Positions 33,969-41,451 of a stretch of 64,000 nucleotides of DNA are shown here, piece by piece. Below the pieces are notes generated by a model, which worked only from the letters and a program-made list of their open reading frames with translations, ran no database searches and was not told the DNA's origin. Numbering within the stretch: the stretch's first letter is position 1; each line of letters begins with the position of its first letter. The stretch is from contig NZ_JARUBF010000001.1 in the NCBI RefSeq assembly GCF_029626025.1, positions 310,001 through 374,000 of the forward strand, given 5' to 3'. A program made the translations under genes and the position numbers. The stretch is from Solwaraspora sp. WMMD406. GTDB taxonomy: Bacteria > Actinomycetota > Actinomycetes > Mycobacteriales > Micromonosporaceae.

Positions 33969-33988
33969 TGGTTAGGCTAGCCTTAGCG
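33969..33988. promoter_or_regulatory. Iron box (IdeR/DtxR-type operator)
   Basis: TTAGGCTAGCCTTAG contains the self-complementary core AGGCTAGCCT and matches the IdeR/DtxR consensus TTAGGTTAGGCTAACCTAA in its centre. It lies about 200 bases upstream of a FhuF-type ferric reductase gene and just upstream of a small coupled ORF, so iron repression of that unit is likely. Confidence 0.75.
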
Positions 33989-34030
33989 CGTTAGGGTGAT
34001 GCGACAGCGTAAGTCGGAAGGATCGTCACG

Positions 34031-34171
34031 GTGGCAGCGATGTGGCTGGCAGACAGCCCGCGAAGGGTTCCGGTCGCTCTCACCTGGGCGGACGCGTCGC
34101 CGAGCAGCCGACCGCGCACTGGTGCTGCCCCCCGCCCGACCACCCCCCACTCGTCTGGCTACTCACTGTGA
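34031..34171 (+). CDS. Possible 46-residue leader ORF coupled to the ferric reductase
   Basis: A GTG codon 7 bases after a GGAAGGA ribosome site opens a 46-residue frame whose TGA stop overlaps the GTG start of the FhuF-like gene (GTGA). The peptide begins VAAMWLADSP and is rich in Ser, Pro, Thr and Arg, with no recognisable domain. The good ribosome site, the stop/start overlap and the iron box upstream argue that it is translated. It may only serve to load ribosomes onto the reductase gene. Composition is plain enough that it could be chance. Confidence 0.4.
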   Translation: MAAMWLADSPRRVPVALTWADASPSSRPRTGAAPRPTTPHSSGYSL

Positions 34172-34962
34172 CCGCCGTCATCAGCCGCCGGGCGCATTCC
34201 CCCGCGCCACTGGCCCCAGTGACCGCTACTCTGCGTGCCATGTTCGGCACCGACGACCTGCCGGGTCTGCACCCGGGCCTGCTGGTGTCGAACGAGACGG
34301 GCTGGGTGCCGGCGACCACGCTCATCGACGGCGACCAGTTGCCCACCCTGCTCGCCTCGGCCGCCCGTCGGTGGCAGGCCAAGCGGCACGCCGCAGCCGC
34401 CCTGGCGTGGAAGGCGTACAGCTACTGGGTGGCGCTACCGGCCGCCCTGGGTTGGGCGGCGGCCCGGCGGGTCCCGCTGTTGCGGGCCAGCGACGTACTG
34501 CTGCGGATGGACGAGGCCGGGCCGCTGGTCGACATCGGCCTGCGCCCGAGCGTCACCGTCGCGGTGCTGCCCAACGACCCGCTCGCCGTGTCCGGGCTGC
34601 CCGAGGTCGTGGTCGTGCCGGACGACGCCGCGCTGCTGGGCCTGCTCCGCGCGTCCTTGCTGGATGAACACCTCAACCCGCTGCTGGACACAATCCACCG
34701 CCAGGTCAAGATCGGCCAGCGGACCTTGCTCGGATCGCTGGCGTCCGGCGTCGCGTACGCAATCCTGCAGGCCGCCGACACGCTTCCGGGAACTCCGGCC
34801 GAAACGATCGGGACGCTGCTCGACGCGCTCGACGTCGCCGATCTGATCGAGCTGGTGCCCGGCGCGGACGGCGAGCCGACCGTCCAGCGCAAGACCTGCT
34901 GCCTGGCGTTCACCCTGCCCGAACCGAAGATCTGCCCGGGTTGCTGCATCCGCCCCAACTGA
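34168..34962 (+). CDS. FhuF-like ferric-siderophore reductase
   Basis: A 264-residue protein with the FhuF C-terminal 2Fe-2S signature: CC in RKTCCLAF, then CPGCC 10 residues on, giving the unusual C-C-x10-C-x2-C ligand set. FhuF-type reductases release iron from imported ferric siderophores in the cytosol. The body has the family's long helices (WRWQAK-like region KRHAAAALAWKAYSYW). The GTG start overlaps a small upstream ORF and is preferred for that reason; longer in-frame starts would add a Pro/His-rich segment. An IdeR-type box lies about 185 bp upstream, consistent with iron-starvation induction. A strong hairpin terminator follows at 34993. Confidence 0.85.
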   Translation: MTAVISRRAHSPAPLAPVTATLRAMFGTDDLPGLHPGLLVSNETGWVPATTLIDGDQLPTLLASAARRWQAKRHAAAALAWKAYSYWVALPAALGWAAARRVPLLRASDVLLRMDEAGPLVDIGLRPSVTVAVLPNDPLAVSGLPEVVVVPDDAALLGLLRASLLDEHLNPLLDTIHRQVKIGQRTLLGSLASGVAYAILQAADTLPGTPAETIGTLLDALDVADLIELVPGADGEPTVQRKTCCLAFTLPEPKICPGCCIRPN

Positions 34963-34992
34963 CGTCCGCGCCAGCTGACGGCCGTGATCGGC

Positions 34993-35025
34993 TGAGCCCC
35001 CGCGAAGGTCGATCGCGGGGGCTCA
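34993..35025 (+). terminator. Hairpin terminator after the FhuF-like gene
   Basis: TGAGCCCCCGCGA and TCGCGGGGGCTCA form a perfect 13-bp stem around a 7-base loop, starting 30 bases after the stop codon. There is no U-tract, as usual in actinomycetes. It may also stop the convergent PEBP transcript. Confidence 0.8.
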
Positions 35026-35080
35026 GTCTCGTCACTGTCTCACCTTGCCCGGGTACGGTCAGCCTCAGCCGAGGATCCGA

Positions 35081-35632
35081 TCAGCCGAGGTTCTGGTACG
35101 TCGCGGTGAGGGTGGCCCGGGCCAGGGTGTGGAACGTCAGATTGAATCCGACGTACGCCGCCGACGCGTCCGGCCCGACGTCGAGCGTCTCCACGTCGAG
35201 GGCGTGTACGGCGAAAATATAGCGGTGCGGCCGGTCGCCGGCCGGCGGGGCGGATCCGTCGTACCGGGGGTTGCCGAAGTCGTTGCGGACGCTGAACGCC
35301 CCGGCGGCCACCTGCTCTGGTGCGCTGCCGGCACCCTGGGCCAGTTCGGTCACCGACGCCGGCAGGTTGACCAGCAGCCAGTGCCAGAATCCGCAGCCGG
35401 TCGGCGCGTCCGGGTCGTAGCAGGTGACGGTGAACCCTCGGGTCTCGGCCGGAAAGCCGGACCAGGACAGCTGCGGGGAGAGGTTCTCGCCGCCGGCGCC
35501 GGTGAAGATGTGCGTCTTGGCGATCGGCTCGCCGTCGGCGATGTCGGCGCTGGTCACGGTGAACGCGCCGACCGGCGGCAACAGGTCGTACGGGCTGGGT
35601 GCGACAGGACGGTCCAGGTTCATGCCTGGCAT
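35081..35632 (-). CDS. YbhB/YbcL family PEBP-like protein
   Basis: A 183-residue phosphatidylethanolamine-binding-protein homolog of the bacterial YbhB/YbcL type. The ligand-pocket motifs are CYDPDAPTGCGFWHW near residue 72 and the following LVNLPASV, then GNPRYDGSAPP and the HRYIFAVHALD strand. There is no signal peptide, so it is cytosolic. The biochemical role of bacterial members is unknown. Start choice is between this ATG and one three codons downstream; the longer form matches the common M-x-G-x-x-L-x-R-P opening of related proteins. Confidence 0.88.
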   Translation of the reverse strand: MPGMNLDRPVAPSPYDLLPPVGAFTVTSADIADGEPIAKTHIFTGAGGENLSPQLSWSGFPAETRGFTVTCYDPDAPTGCGFWHWLLVNLPASVTELAQGAGSAPEQVAAGAFSVRNDFGNPRYDGSAPPAGDRPHRYIFAVHALDVETLDVGPDASAAYVGFNLTFHTLARATLTATYQNLG

Positions 35633-35687
35633 CTTGCCGCACCCGGCACCGGTACGCAGCTCCGCACCGGTGCCGGGACGGTCGTCG

Positions 35688-37958
35688 TCAGAACCGGTCG
35701 GCGCCGGCGGTGACCAGTTCGGCGTCGCGTTCGGCGGCCAGCCGGTGGCGCAGCTGCTCGCCTTCGATGTCGACGTTGGGCAGGATCCGGAGCAGGAAGA
35801 CCGGCATCCACCAGGCGGCCTTGCCGAGCAGCGACATCACCGCCGGGACGATGGTCATCCGGACCACGAACGCGTCGATCAGTACGCCGATCGCCAGGGC
35901 GAAGCCCATGGACTTGATCACCGGGTCGTCGAGGAGCATGAACCCGCCGAAGACCGCGATCATGATCAGCGCGGCGGCGGTCACCACCCGGGCCCCGTGC
36001 CCCATGCCGTTGATCGTCGCCTGCACCGCCGTGTCACCGTGCACGAAGTCTTCGCGCATCCGGGACACCAGGAAGACCTCGTAGTCCATGGCGAGGCCGA
36101 ACAGGATGCCGATCAGCAGGATCGGCAGAAAGCTGACCAACGGTCCGGCGGTGTCCAACCCCACCAGGTTGGACAGCCAACCCCACTGGAAGACCGCGAC
36201 GGTGATGCCGAACGTCGCACCGACGGTGAGCAGGAAGCCGGCGGCGGCCTTGACCGGCACCAGGATCGACCGGAACACCAGCATCAGCAGCAGCACCGAC
36301 AGTCCGATCACCAGCAGCAGGTAGACCGGCATCGCGTCGGAGAGCTTGTCGGAGACGTCGATGCCGACGGCGGTGACGCCGGTCAGCGCGACTTCGGCCG
36401 GCTGCTCGACGGTGGGCAGCGCGTCGTCGTCCCGGGGCTGCATGCCGAGGTCCGCGATCTCGCCGCGGATCCGCTGCACCAGGTCTTCGGTTTCGGCGTC
36501 GGTCGGCCCGGTGGTGGGGATGACCGCCAGGATGGCGGTCTCGCCGTCCTGGCTGGTCTGCGGCGGGGCCACCGCGATCACGCCGTCGAGCCCCCGTACG
36601 GCGCCGGTGACCTGGCTGGCAGCGGCCTGGGTGGCGTCGGCCGATTCGCCGGAGACGACCATCAGCAGTCGGCCGTTGAAGCCGGGGCCGAATCCGTCGC
36701 TGATCAGGTCGGCGGCGGTCCGTTCGCTGGATCCGATCGGGGCGGCGCTGGTGTCGGGCAGCGAGAGCCGCATGTCGGCGGCCGGGATCGCGAGCGTGCC
36801 GAGTCCGACGAGTCCGACGAGGATGACCGGGATCCGCAGCCGCACCATCAGCCGGGCCCAGCGGAAGCCGAAGTTCTCGGTGTCGTCGTGGGCGGCCGGT
36901 GCGGTGCCGGACGCGGCGGTGCCGGACGCGGTGGCTGGCACGAGGGCCCGCTTGGCGCGCGGCAGTACCCGGCGTCCGGCGTACCCGAGCAGTGCCGGCT
37001 GCAGGGTGATGGCGACCAGGACGGCGACGCTGACCGTAGCGGCGGCGGCCAGACCCATCACGGTGAGGAACGGGATGCCGACGACGGAGAGCCCGGCGAG
37101 GGCGATGACGACGGTGGCGCCGGCGAAGACGACGGCGGATCCGGCGGTGCCCACCGCCCGGGCGGCGGCCTCTTCGGGGTCGAGGCCTTCCAGCATGTTC
37201 TGCCGGTGCCGGGAGGTGATGAACAGCGAATAGTCGATGCCGACGGCGAGGCCGAGCATCAGCGCCAGCACCGGGGCGGTCGAGGTCAGGCTGACGACGC
37301 TGCTGAGCGCGAAGAGCCCGGCCATGCCGGCGCCGACGCCGATCAGCGCGTTGAGCATCGTCATGCCGGCGGCGACCAGCGAGCCGAAGGTGACGATCAG
37401 GACGACCAGGGCGATGGCGACACCGATCGCCTCCTGGGAGCCGACGTGCGGTTCGGAGTTCATCACCTCACCGCCGGCGGCCACCTGGTATCCGGCGTCG
37501 CGGGCGGCGTCGCCGACCGCCTCGTACGCGGCTCGCTGTTCGTCGGTGACTTCGTCGACGGGTACGGCGAACTGGACGTTGACCAGCGCGTACCGGCCGT
37601 CCTGGGAGACCGATCCGGTCTGGAACGGGTTAAGCGCGCCGACCACGCCGGGCAGTTCGTTGGCTTCGGCCACGACGGACAGTACGGCGGCCTGGCCGTC
37701 GCCGGTGACCAGCTGTTCGCCTTCGGGGGCGGCGACCACGATGGTCCCGCCGGCACCGCTGGCTTCGGGGAACTGTTCCTGCAGCTGTTCGAGCGCCGCC
37801 TGGGATTCGGTGCCGGGGATGCTGAAGTTACTGGCGGTCGGGCCGCGGAAGGCGAGCGCGGCCGAGCCGAGCGCCACCAGGGCGATCAACCAGATCGCGA
37901 CGACCAGGTGTCGTTTGCGTACGGCGGTCCGGCCGAGCCGGTATAGCAAGGTGGCCAT
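35688..37958 (-). CDS. MMPL/RND-type transporter
   Basis: A 756-residue exporter of the MMPL family with about 12 helices in two halves, each with a large extracellular loop. The proton-relay motifs are present in both halves: GLAVGIDYSLF near residue 240 and GLAMDYEVFL near residue 630. Such proteins export lipids, siderophores or drugs using the proton gradient. The gene lies 75 nt downstream of a TetR regulator on the same strand with a palindromic operator in front, so a drug- or metabolite-inducible efflux pump is likely. Confidence 0.93.
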   Translation of the reverse strand: MATLLYRLGRTAVRKRHLVVAIWLIALVALGSAALAFRGPTASNFSIPGTESQAALEQLQEQFPEASGAGGTIVVAAPEGEQLVTGDGQAAVLSVVAEANELPGVVGALNPFQTGSVSQDGRYALVNVQFAVPVDEVTDEQRAAYEAVGDAARDAGYQVAAGGEVMNSEPHVGSQEAIGVAIALVVLIVTFGSLVAAGMTMLNALIGVGAGMAGLFALSSVVSLTSTAPVLALMLGLAVGIDYSLFITSRHRQNMLEGLDPEEAAARAVGTAGSAVVFAGATVVIALAGLSVVGIPFLTVMGLAAAATVSVAVLVAITLQPALLGYAGRRVLPRAKRALVPATASGTAASGTAPAAHDDTENFGFRWARLMVRLRIPVILVGLVGLGTLAIPAADMRLSLPDTSAAPIGSSERTAADLISDGFGPGFNGRLLMVVSGESADATQAAASQVTGAVRGLDGVIAVAPPQTSQDGETAILAVIPTTGPTDAETEDLVQRIRGEIADLGMQPRDDDALPTVEQPAEVALTGVTAVGIDVSDKLSDAMPVYLLLVIGLSVLLLMLVFRSILVPVKAAAGFLLTVGATFGITVAVFQWGWLSNLVGLDTAGPLVSFLPILLIGILFGLAMDYEVFLVSRMREDFVHGDTAVQATINGMGHGARVVTAAALIMIAVFGGFMLLDDPVIKSMGFALAIGVLIDAFVVRMTIVPAVMSLLGKAAWWMPVFLLRILPNVDIEGEQLRHRLAAERDAELVTAGADRF

Positions 37959-38033
37959 GCGGCATCCTCTGTCGTCGTGTCGGTCGTAACGGAACTGTGG
38001 GTGGGTTTCGGCCGGCGCTAAGCGTCGGTGGCG

Positions 38034-38615
38034 CTAGGCGTCGGTGGGGCCACTGCTCGGCTGGCCGAGGGTCCGGTCGATCACGTGGGCCAGCAGCGGA
38101 CGGAGTTGGTCGGCGTCGAGGTCGAGGTGTTTGGAGCTGGCGGCGGCGACGCCGGCCAGCACCACCAGGGCGGCGAACCGGTCGTCGAGGCGTCCGGACC
38201 GACCGCTGAGGGCGTCGAGCAGCCGGTCGATCTTCTGTTCCAGGTCGCAGAAAGCGGGTTGGTGCAGCATCTGCGGGATCTCGGCGTACAGCACCGCGAT
38301 CTGCCGCTGGTAGCGCAGGCACAGGTCGATGAAACCGTCGATCGCCGTACGGCGGGCGGTGTCGTCGTCGAGTCCGGCCAGTCGCTGGTCGAGTTGGGCA
38401 AGATCGGCGACTGCCGGGTTCATCAGGGCGGCGAGGAGCGCGTCCTTGCTGTCGAAGTGGTAGAGCAGGGATGCCTTGGCGCAGCCCACTTCGGCGGCGA
38501 TGTCCTGCAGGGAGGTGCCCCGGAAGCCGACCACCGCGAAGCGTTCGGCGGCCACGGCGAGGATCTGCTCGCGTAGCTCGGGTCGGCTTGCGCCGCCCCG
38601 CCCGGACTGCGTCAC
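38034..38615 (-). CDS. TetR-family regulator of the MMPL transporter
   Basis: A 193-residue TetR repressor. The HTH spans residues about 12-58: REQILAVAAERFAVVGFRG, then TSLQDIAAEVGCAKASLLYHF. The C-terminal helical domain is a ligand and dimer domain without specific clues. The GTG at 38615 has GGGGAGA at good distance; an in-frame GTG nine codons upstream is possible because the leader is built of repeated GAGGAA-GCGGTGACC units. A perfect 16-bp palindrome at 38727-38742 is the likely operator. Co-directional with the MMPL gene and probably co-transcribed. Confidence 0.9.
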   Translation of the reverse strand: MTQSGRGGASRPELREQILAVAAERFAVVGFRGTSLQDIAAEVGCAKASLLYHFDSKDALLAALMNPAVADLAQLDQRLAGLDDDTARRTAIDGFIDLCLRYQRQIAVLYAEIPQMLHQPAFCDLEQKIDRLLDALSGRSGRLDDRFAALVVLAGVAAASSKHLDLDADQLRPLLAHVIDRTLGQPSSGPTDA

Positions 38616-38629
38616 GGGTCTGTCTCCCC

Positions 38630-38690
38630 TTCCTCGGGTCACCGCTTCCTCAGGTCACTGCCTTCGGGTCACCGCTTCCTCGGGTCACCG
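38630..38690. repeat. Repeated ribosome-site/GTG units in the TetR leader
   Basis: Four imperfect direct repeats, read on the minus strand as GCGGTGACCCGAGGAA or close variants. Each contains a GTG and most contain a GAGGAA purine run. They lie between the palindromic operator and the TetR start. Confidence 0.6.
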
Positions 38691-38726
38691 TCGGAACCAA
38701 GGATGCCGTAGCCATCCCGGGAAACC

Positions 38727-38742
38727 CTGACCGATCGGTCAG
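38727..38742. promoter_or_regulatory. Perfect 16-bp palindromic operator (TetR type)
   Basis: CTGACCGATCGGTCAG is fully self-complementary and lies about 110 bp upstream of the TetR start. Its core ACCGATCGGT resembles many TetR-family autoregulatory sites. It probably controls the TetR-MMPL pair. Confidence 0.7.
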
Positions 38743-38871
38743 AACGTGAAGCAACTCACTTCCGACGAAACGACCCCACCACGATCCCGACCATTGGATC
38801 TCACCCGGCGAAGATGGAATCCCGACGGGAGCTCGATGAGAATTCGCTAAGAACCGGCCGTACGGCCCGGG

Positions 38872-39534
38872 TCATCGGCCGGGCAGCAGGACCGCGTGTT
38901 TCAGCTGGCTGGCCAGCCAGTCCCGGAAGGCGGTTTCGTCCCAGCCGCAGCGCAGCACCAGGCTGCCGTAGTGCGCCGGGTCGTTGTAGAACCAGACGAG
39001 ATCCACCGACCGGTCGATGTCCGCGCCGTACCGCAGCGGGCCGAGGTCGCGCAGTCGCCCGACCACGCCGGTGGCGCCGATCCGGCGGTTGCGCAGCAGC
39101 GTCTCCCAGACCTGCGCGACCTCTTCGGCGTCGTCGGCCGCCTGCCGTACGGTCTCGAAGATCCGCGCGGTCCGGCCGCCGATCAGCCGGCACACTTCCG
39201 CGTACGCGTCGAGGACGCCTTCGGCGGTGTCGGCGAGGCGCACCGGCTGGAACCAGGGCCGTTCGACGACCGGCACCGGTTCGTCGTCGCCGGCCAGCGC
39301 CTCGTCGAGGACCTGGCGCAGCAGCGCCGGTTTGGAGCCGAAGGCGGCGAAGACGGTGGGGCGGGCGACACCGGCCACGACGGCGACGTCGGCGAGCGAG
39401 GCGCCGGCGTAGCCGCGTTCGACGAAGAGGTCCCGGGCGGCGTTGACGATCGCCCGTCGGGTCCGCCGGGCGCTCTCCTCCCGTACCGCTGACCGGTATT
39501 TGCGGGTCGGCCTGCCCTCGTTGTCGGCTGCCAT
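38872..39534 (-). CDS. TetR-family regulator
   Basis: A 220-residue TetR protein. The HTH lies at about 22-68: RRAIVNAARDLFVERGYAG, then ASLADVAVVAGVARPTVFAAF. The C-terminal domain is TetR_C-like with a WFYNDPAHYGSLV segment. The GGAG run is only two bases before the ATG, too close for a ribosome site. TAGGGT on the minus strand (39544-39549) would give a transcript starting within about 3 nt of the ATG, so leaderless translation is likely. Twin AGAC-n3-GTCT sites lie upstream. No obvious target gene is adjacent, so the divergent lipoprotein gene is the best candidate. Confidence 0.88.
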   Translation of the reverse strand: MAADNEGRPTRKYRSAVREESARRTRRAIVNAARDLFVERGYAGASLADVAVVAGVARPTVFAAFGSKPALLRQVLDEALAGDDEPVPVVERPWFQPVRLADTAEGVLDAYAEVCRLIGGRTARIFETVRQAADDAEEVAQVWETLLRNRRIGATGVVGRLRDLGPLRYGADIDRSVDLVWFYNDPAHYGSLVLRCGWDETAFRDWLASQLKHAVLLPGR

Positions 39535-39563
39535 AGCTCCGACACCCTACCAAGATATTAACT

Positions 39564-39592
39564 AGACGTCGTCTCTGGACTAGACCACGTCT
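39564..39592. promoter_or_regulatory. Twin AGAC-n3-GTCT palindromes upstream of TetR
   Basis: AGACGTCGTCT (39564-39574) and AGACCACGTCT (39582-39592) are the same palindrome with different centres, 18 bp apart start to start (just under two helical turns). They lie in an AT-rich patch between the TetR gene and the divergent lipoprotein gene. Confidence 0.6.
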
Positions 39593-39684
39593 ATTGAATA
39601 TTCTCAGAAGCAACCCACCGGGATCGGGTTGCCGCCCGCGACCTCCGGTCGGGCACCTCCCCCGCTGCGACGAAAGGGCCAGCC

Positions 39685-40254
39685 ATGCCAGGACCACGGG
39701 TCGGCGCCGCACGCCGCACCTACCGAGTCGGGCCAGCACACCGACTCCTGTTCAGCCTCGCGACGGCGCTGCTGGTCGCGGCGGCCTCCGCCTGCTCGTC
39801 GGACGGCACGACGACCCAGCCGGCCGACCCCGGCGGCCAGCCGGCCGGAGCAGCGAGTCAGCCGGCGGACCAGCAGTCCGGCGGCGAGTCGACGCCGCCG
39901 GTCGACGCCTGCACGCTGCTCACCGCCGACGAGGTCACCCCGATCATCGGCGCGCACGACGGCGGCGGGCCCGGTGACGGCGTCGGCGAAAGCGTCTGCG
40001 TGTGGGAAAACCCGGACACCTATCACTCGGTGACGGTCAGCATCGGCGGTCCGGGCACGGCCGCCTCCGGCCAGCTGCCCGCCGAATCGGCGTACGGCGA
40101 GACGGAACCCGGCCCGGACGGCATCCGCTTCGCTCCCGGCGGCATCGCCGAGTTCATCGTCGGCGACCGGGCCAGCGAGGTCCAGGTCGTCGCTCCCGAC
40201 ACCGACCGGGACGTCACCGTCGAACTGATCGGCCTGATCAGAAGCCGGCTGTGA
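39685..40254 (+). CDS. DUF3558-like lipoprotein
   Basis: A 189-residue secreted lipoprotein. A basic N-terminus and hydrophobic helix lead to lipobox ASACSS (Cys near residue 37), followed by a Pro/Ser/Gly/Gln linker. The mature domain begins VDACTLLTADEVTPIIG, a pattern typical of the DUF3558/lipoprotein group, with one further Cys in ESVCVWEN that would pair with the first. Function is unknown; such proteins are cell-surface exposed. A GAAAGGG site supports the start. It diverges from the TetR gene and ends at a hairpin terminator. Confidence 0.8.
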   Translation: MPGPRVGAARRTYRVGPAHRLLFSLATALLVAAASACSSDGTTTQPADPGGQPAGAASQPADQQSGGESTPPVDACTLLTADEVTPIIGAHDGGGPGDGVGESVCVWENPDTYHSVTVSIGGPGTAASGQLPAESAYGETEPGPDGIRFAPGGIAEFIVGDRASEVQVVAPDTDRDVTVELIGLIRSRL

Positions 40255-40287
40255 CCCGGCGGCCGACCATCGGCCGCCACCGGGTCA
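40252..40287. terminator. Bidirectional hairpin between lipoprotein and G5-domain genes
   Basis: TGACCCGG-CGGCCGA and TCGGCCG-CCACCGGGTCA pair as a long stem with one bulged A and a 3-base loop CCA. It sits between two convergent genes, beginning in the lipoprotein stop codon. Confidence 0.75.
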
Positions 40288-40303
40288 CCACGTTCGACGG
40301 TCC

Positions 40304-41113
40304 CTACTCGCAGGCGACGCCGTCGCCGTCGCGGTCCAGGTCGTAGACGTCCTGTCCGATGACCCGCACCGGTCCTTGGACGTACGCCGGACCGTTGCCG
40401 CTGCCCCCGGCGCAGTCGACGTCGCTGGCGATTGGTACGCAGGCTCCGGTGTAGCTGGGGTGACACTGCTGGGCAACCTTGGTGCCGACCAGCACCACCT
40501 TGGTCACCGGCTGCTTGGTCACCTGCTCACTGATCAGCTTCTTCGCGGTCTGCACCCCGTTGGTGTAGGTCACCTGATATGTCAGCTTCTTGACCCCGGC
40601 GACGCCGTTGGTCTTGACCTTTGTGGTGCCCTTCGGGAGCGTGGCGTCGTTGACCCGCTTCTCCTGGAACGGGATCTGCTGGGTCTCGGTGACCGTCTTC
40701 GTCTCCACCTTCGGCTGGCGGACCGCTGGTGACGGTGGCGGGGCCGGCGACGGTGGCGCGGTAGTCGACGTCGGTGTCGGGGTGGGCGCGGCCGTCGTCG
40801 CGCTCGCCGACGGGGTCGGGCTCGGCGTGGCCGATGCCGATGCCGATGGCGTCGTGGTGCCGTCGGCCTGCGACGAGATGCTGCCGTCACCCGTACGCCC
40901 GGACAGGCCGGCGGCGTCGAGCGTGGCCGGCGTCGGCTCCGGATCCGGCGCGAAGGCACCGATCACCCCGAGTCCGCCGCAGCAGAACAGGACGAACGTC
41001 AGCAGCACGCCGCCGAGGATCGCCCCGGTTTTCTGCCCAGGGCTGAACCGATCACCGCCAGCCTTCGCACCGGCGTATGGCGGCTGACTGTTGTGGTACG
41101 GCGAATTGGTCAC
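40304..41113 (-). CDS. Membrane-anchored G5 / Excalibur-domain protein
   Basis: A 269-residue surface protein. A short cytosolic N-terminus and one membrane helix (residues 29-55) are followed by a Ser/Pro/Thr linker. A G5 domain comes next (about 135-215, with KTVTETQQIPFQEKRVND and GTTKVKTNGVAG). The C-terminal Excalibur calcium-binding motif ends DLDRDGDGVACE. G5 domains bind wall polymers and Excalibur repeats bind calcium, so a cell-wall role is likely. Starts at GTG. It may also begin a unit with a small upstream ORF of uncertain reality. Confidence 0.87.
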   Translation of the reverse strand: MTNSPYHNSQPPYAGAKAGGDRFSPGQKTGAILGGVLLTFVLFCCGGLGVIGAFAPDPEPTPATLDAAGLSGRTGDGSISSQADGTTTPSASASATPSPTPSASATTAAPTPTPTSTTAPPSPAPPPSPAVRQPKVETKTVTETQQIPFQEKRVNDATLPKGTTKVKTNGVAGVKKLTYQVTYTNGVQTAKKLISEQVTKQPVTKVVLVGTKVAQQCHPSYTGACVPIASDVDCAGGSGNGPAYVQGPVRVIGQDVYDLDRDGDGVACE

Positions 41114-41303
41114 CGGCGAAGTGTGCCGCCGGGCATCGACCTTGGGCAGTAGTCGAACAGTGGCAGTTCGGCACGACGGGGTCGGTCCGCAGCGGCCGAT
41201 CGTCCATATTCGCCACCCAATCCGGCTGGTCCAGCTCGGACGGTCGCATCATCCGTTCGGCCAGCGGCATCGGTCCTTCGTCAGCCGGACGATCGGCGTT
41301 CAT
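41052..41303 (-). CDS. Possible small protein overlapping the G5-domain gene start
   Basis: An 83-residue frame from an ATG at 41303. The first 50 codons have fairly high GC in third positions and a sensible polar composition (MNADRPADEGPMPL opening). The last third runs into the start of the G5 gene and loses that bias, and there is no strong ribosome site. It could be a genuine short gene, or a remnant. Nothing in the sequence matches a family I know. Otherwise the 41114-41451 gap holds only an apparent -10-like TATGCT near 41348 for the downstream gene. Confidence 0.25.
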   Translation of the reverse strand: MNADRPADEGPMPLAERMMRPSELDQPDWVANMDDRPLRTDPVVPNCHCSTTAQGRCPAAHFAGDQFAVPQQSAAIRRCEGWR

Positions 41304-41451
41304 CCACAGACCGGGTATTCCGGTCGGTGGATGTCGGATCGAGCCGCTATGCTGCGCTTCCCGGCGGGCGGTTCGGGCTTCTTCGGCCCGGCACGTCTCG
41401 CCGGCGTCCGCGCCAGACCGCTGGCGCAGCCACAACCATGGGGGTTCAACC

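Noticed and set aside
35424-37946. 840-residue plus-strand frame antisense to the MMPL gene
   Set aside because: Gly/Asp/His/Gln-rich shadow; the MMPL motifs are on the other strand.
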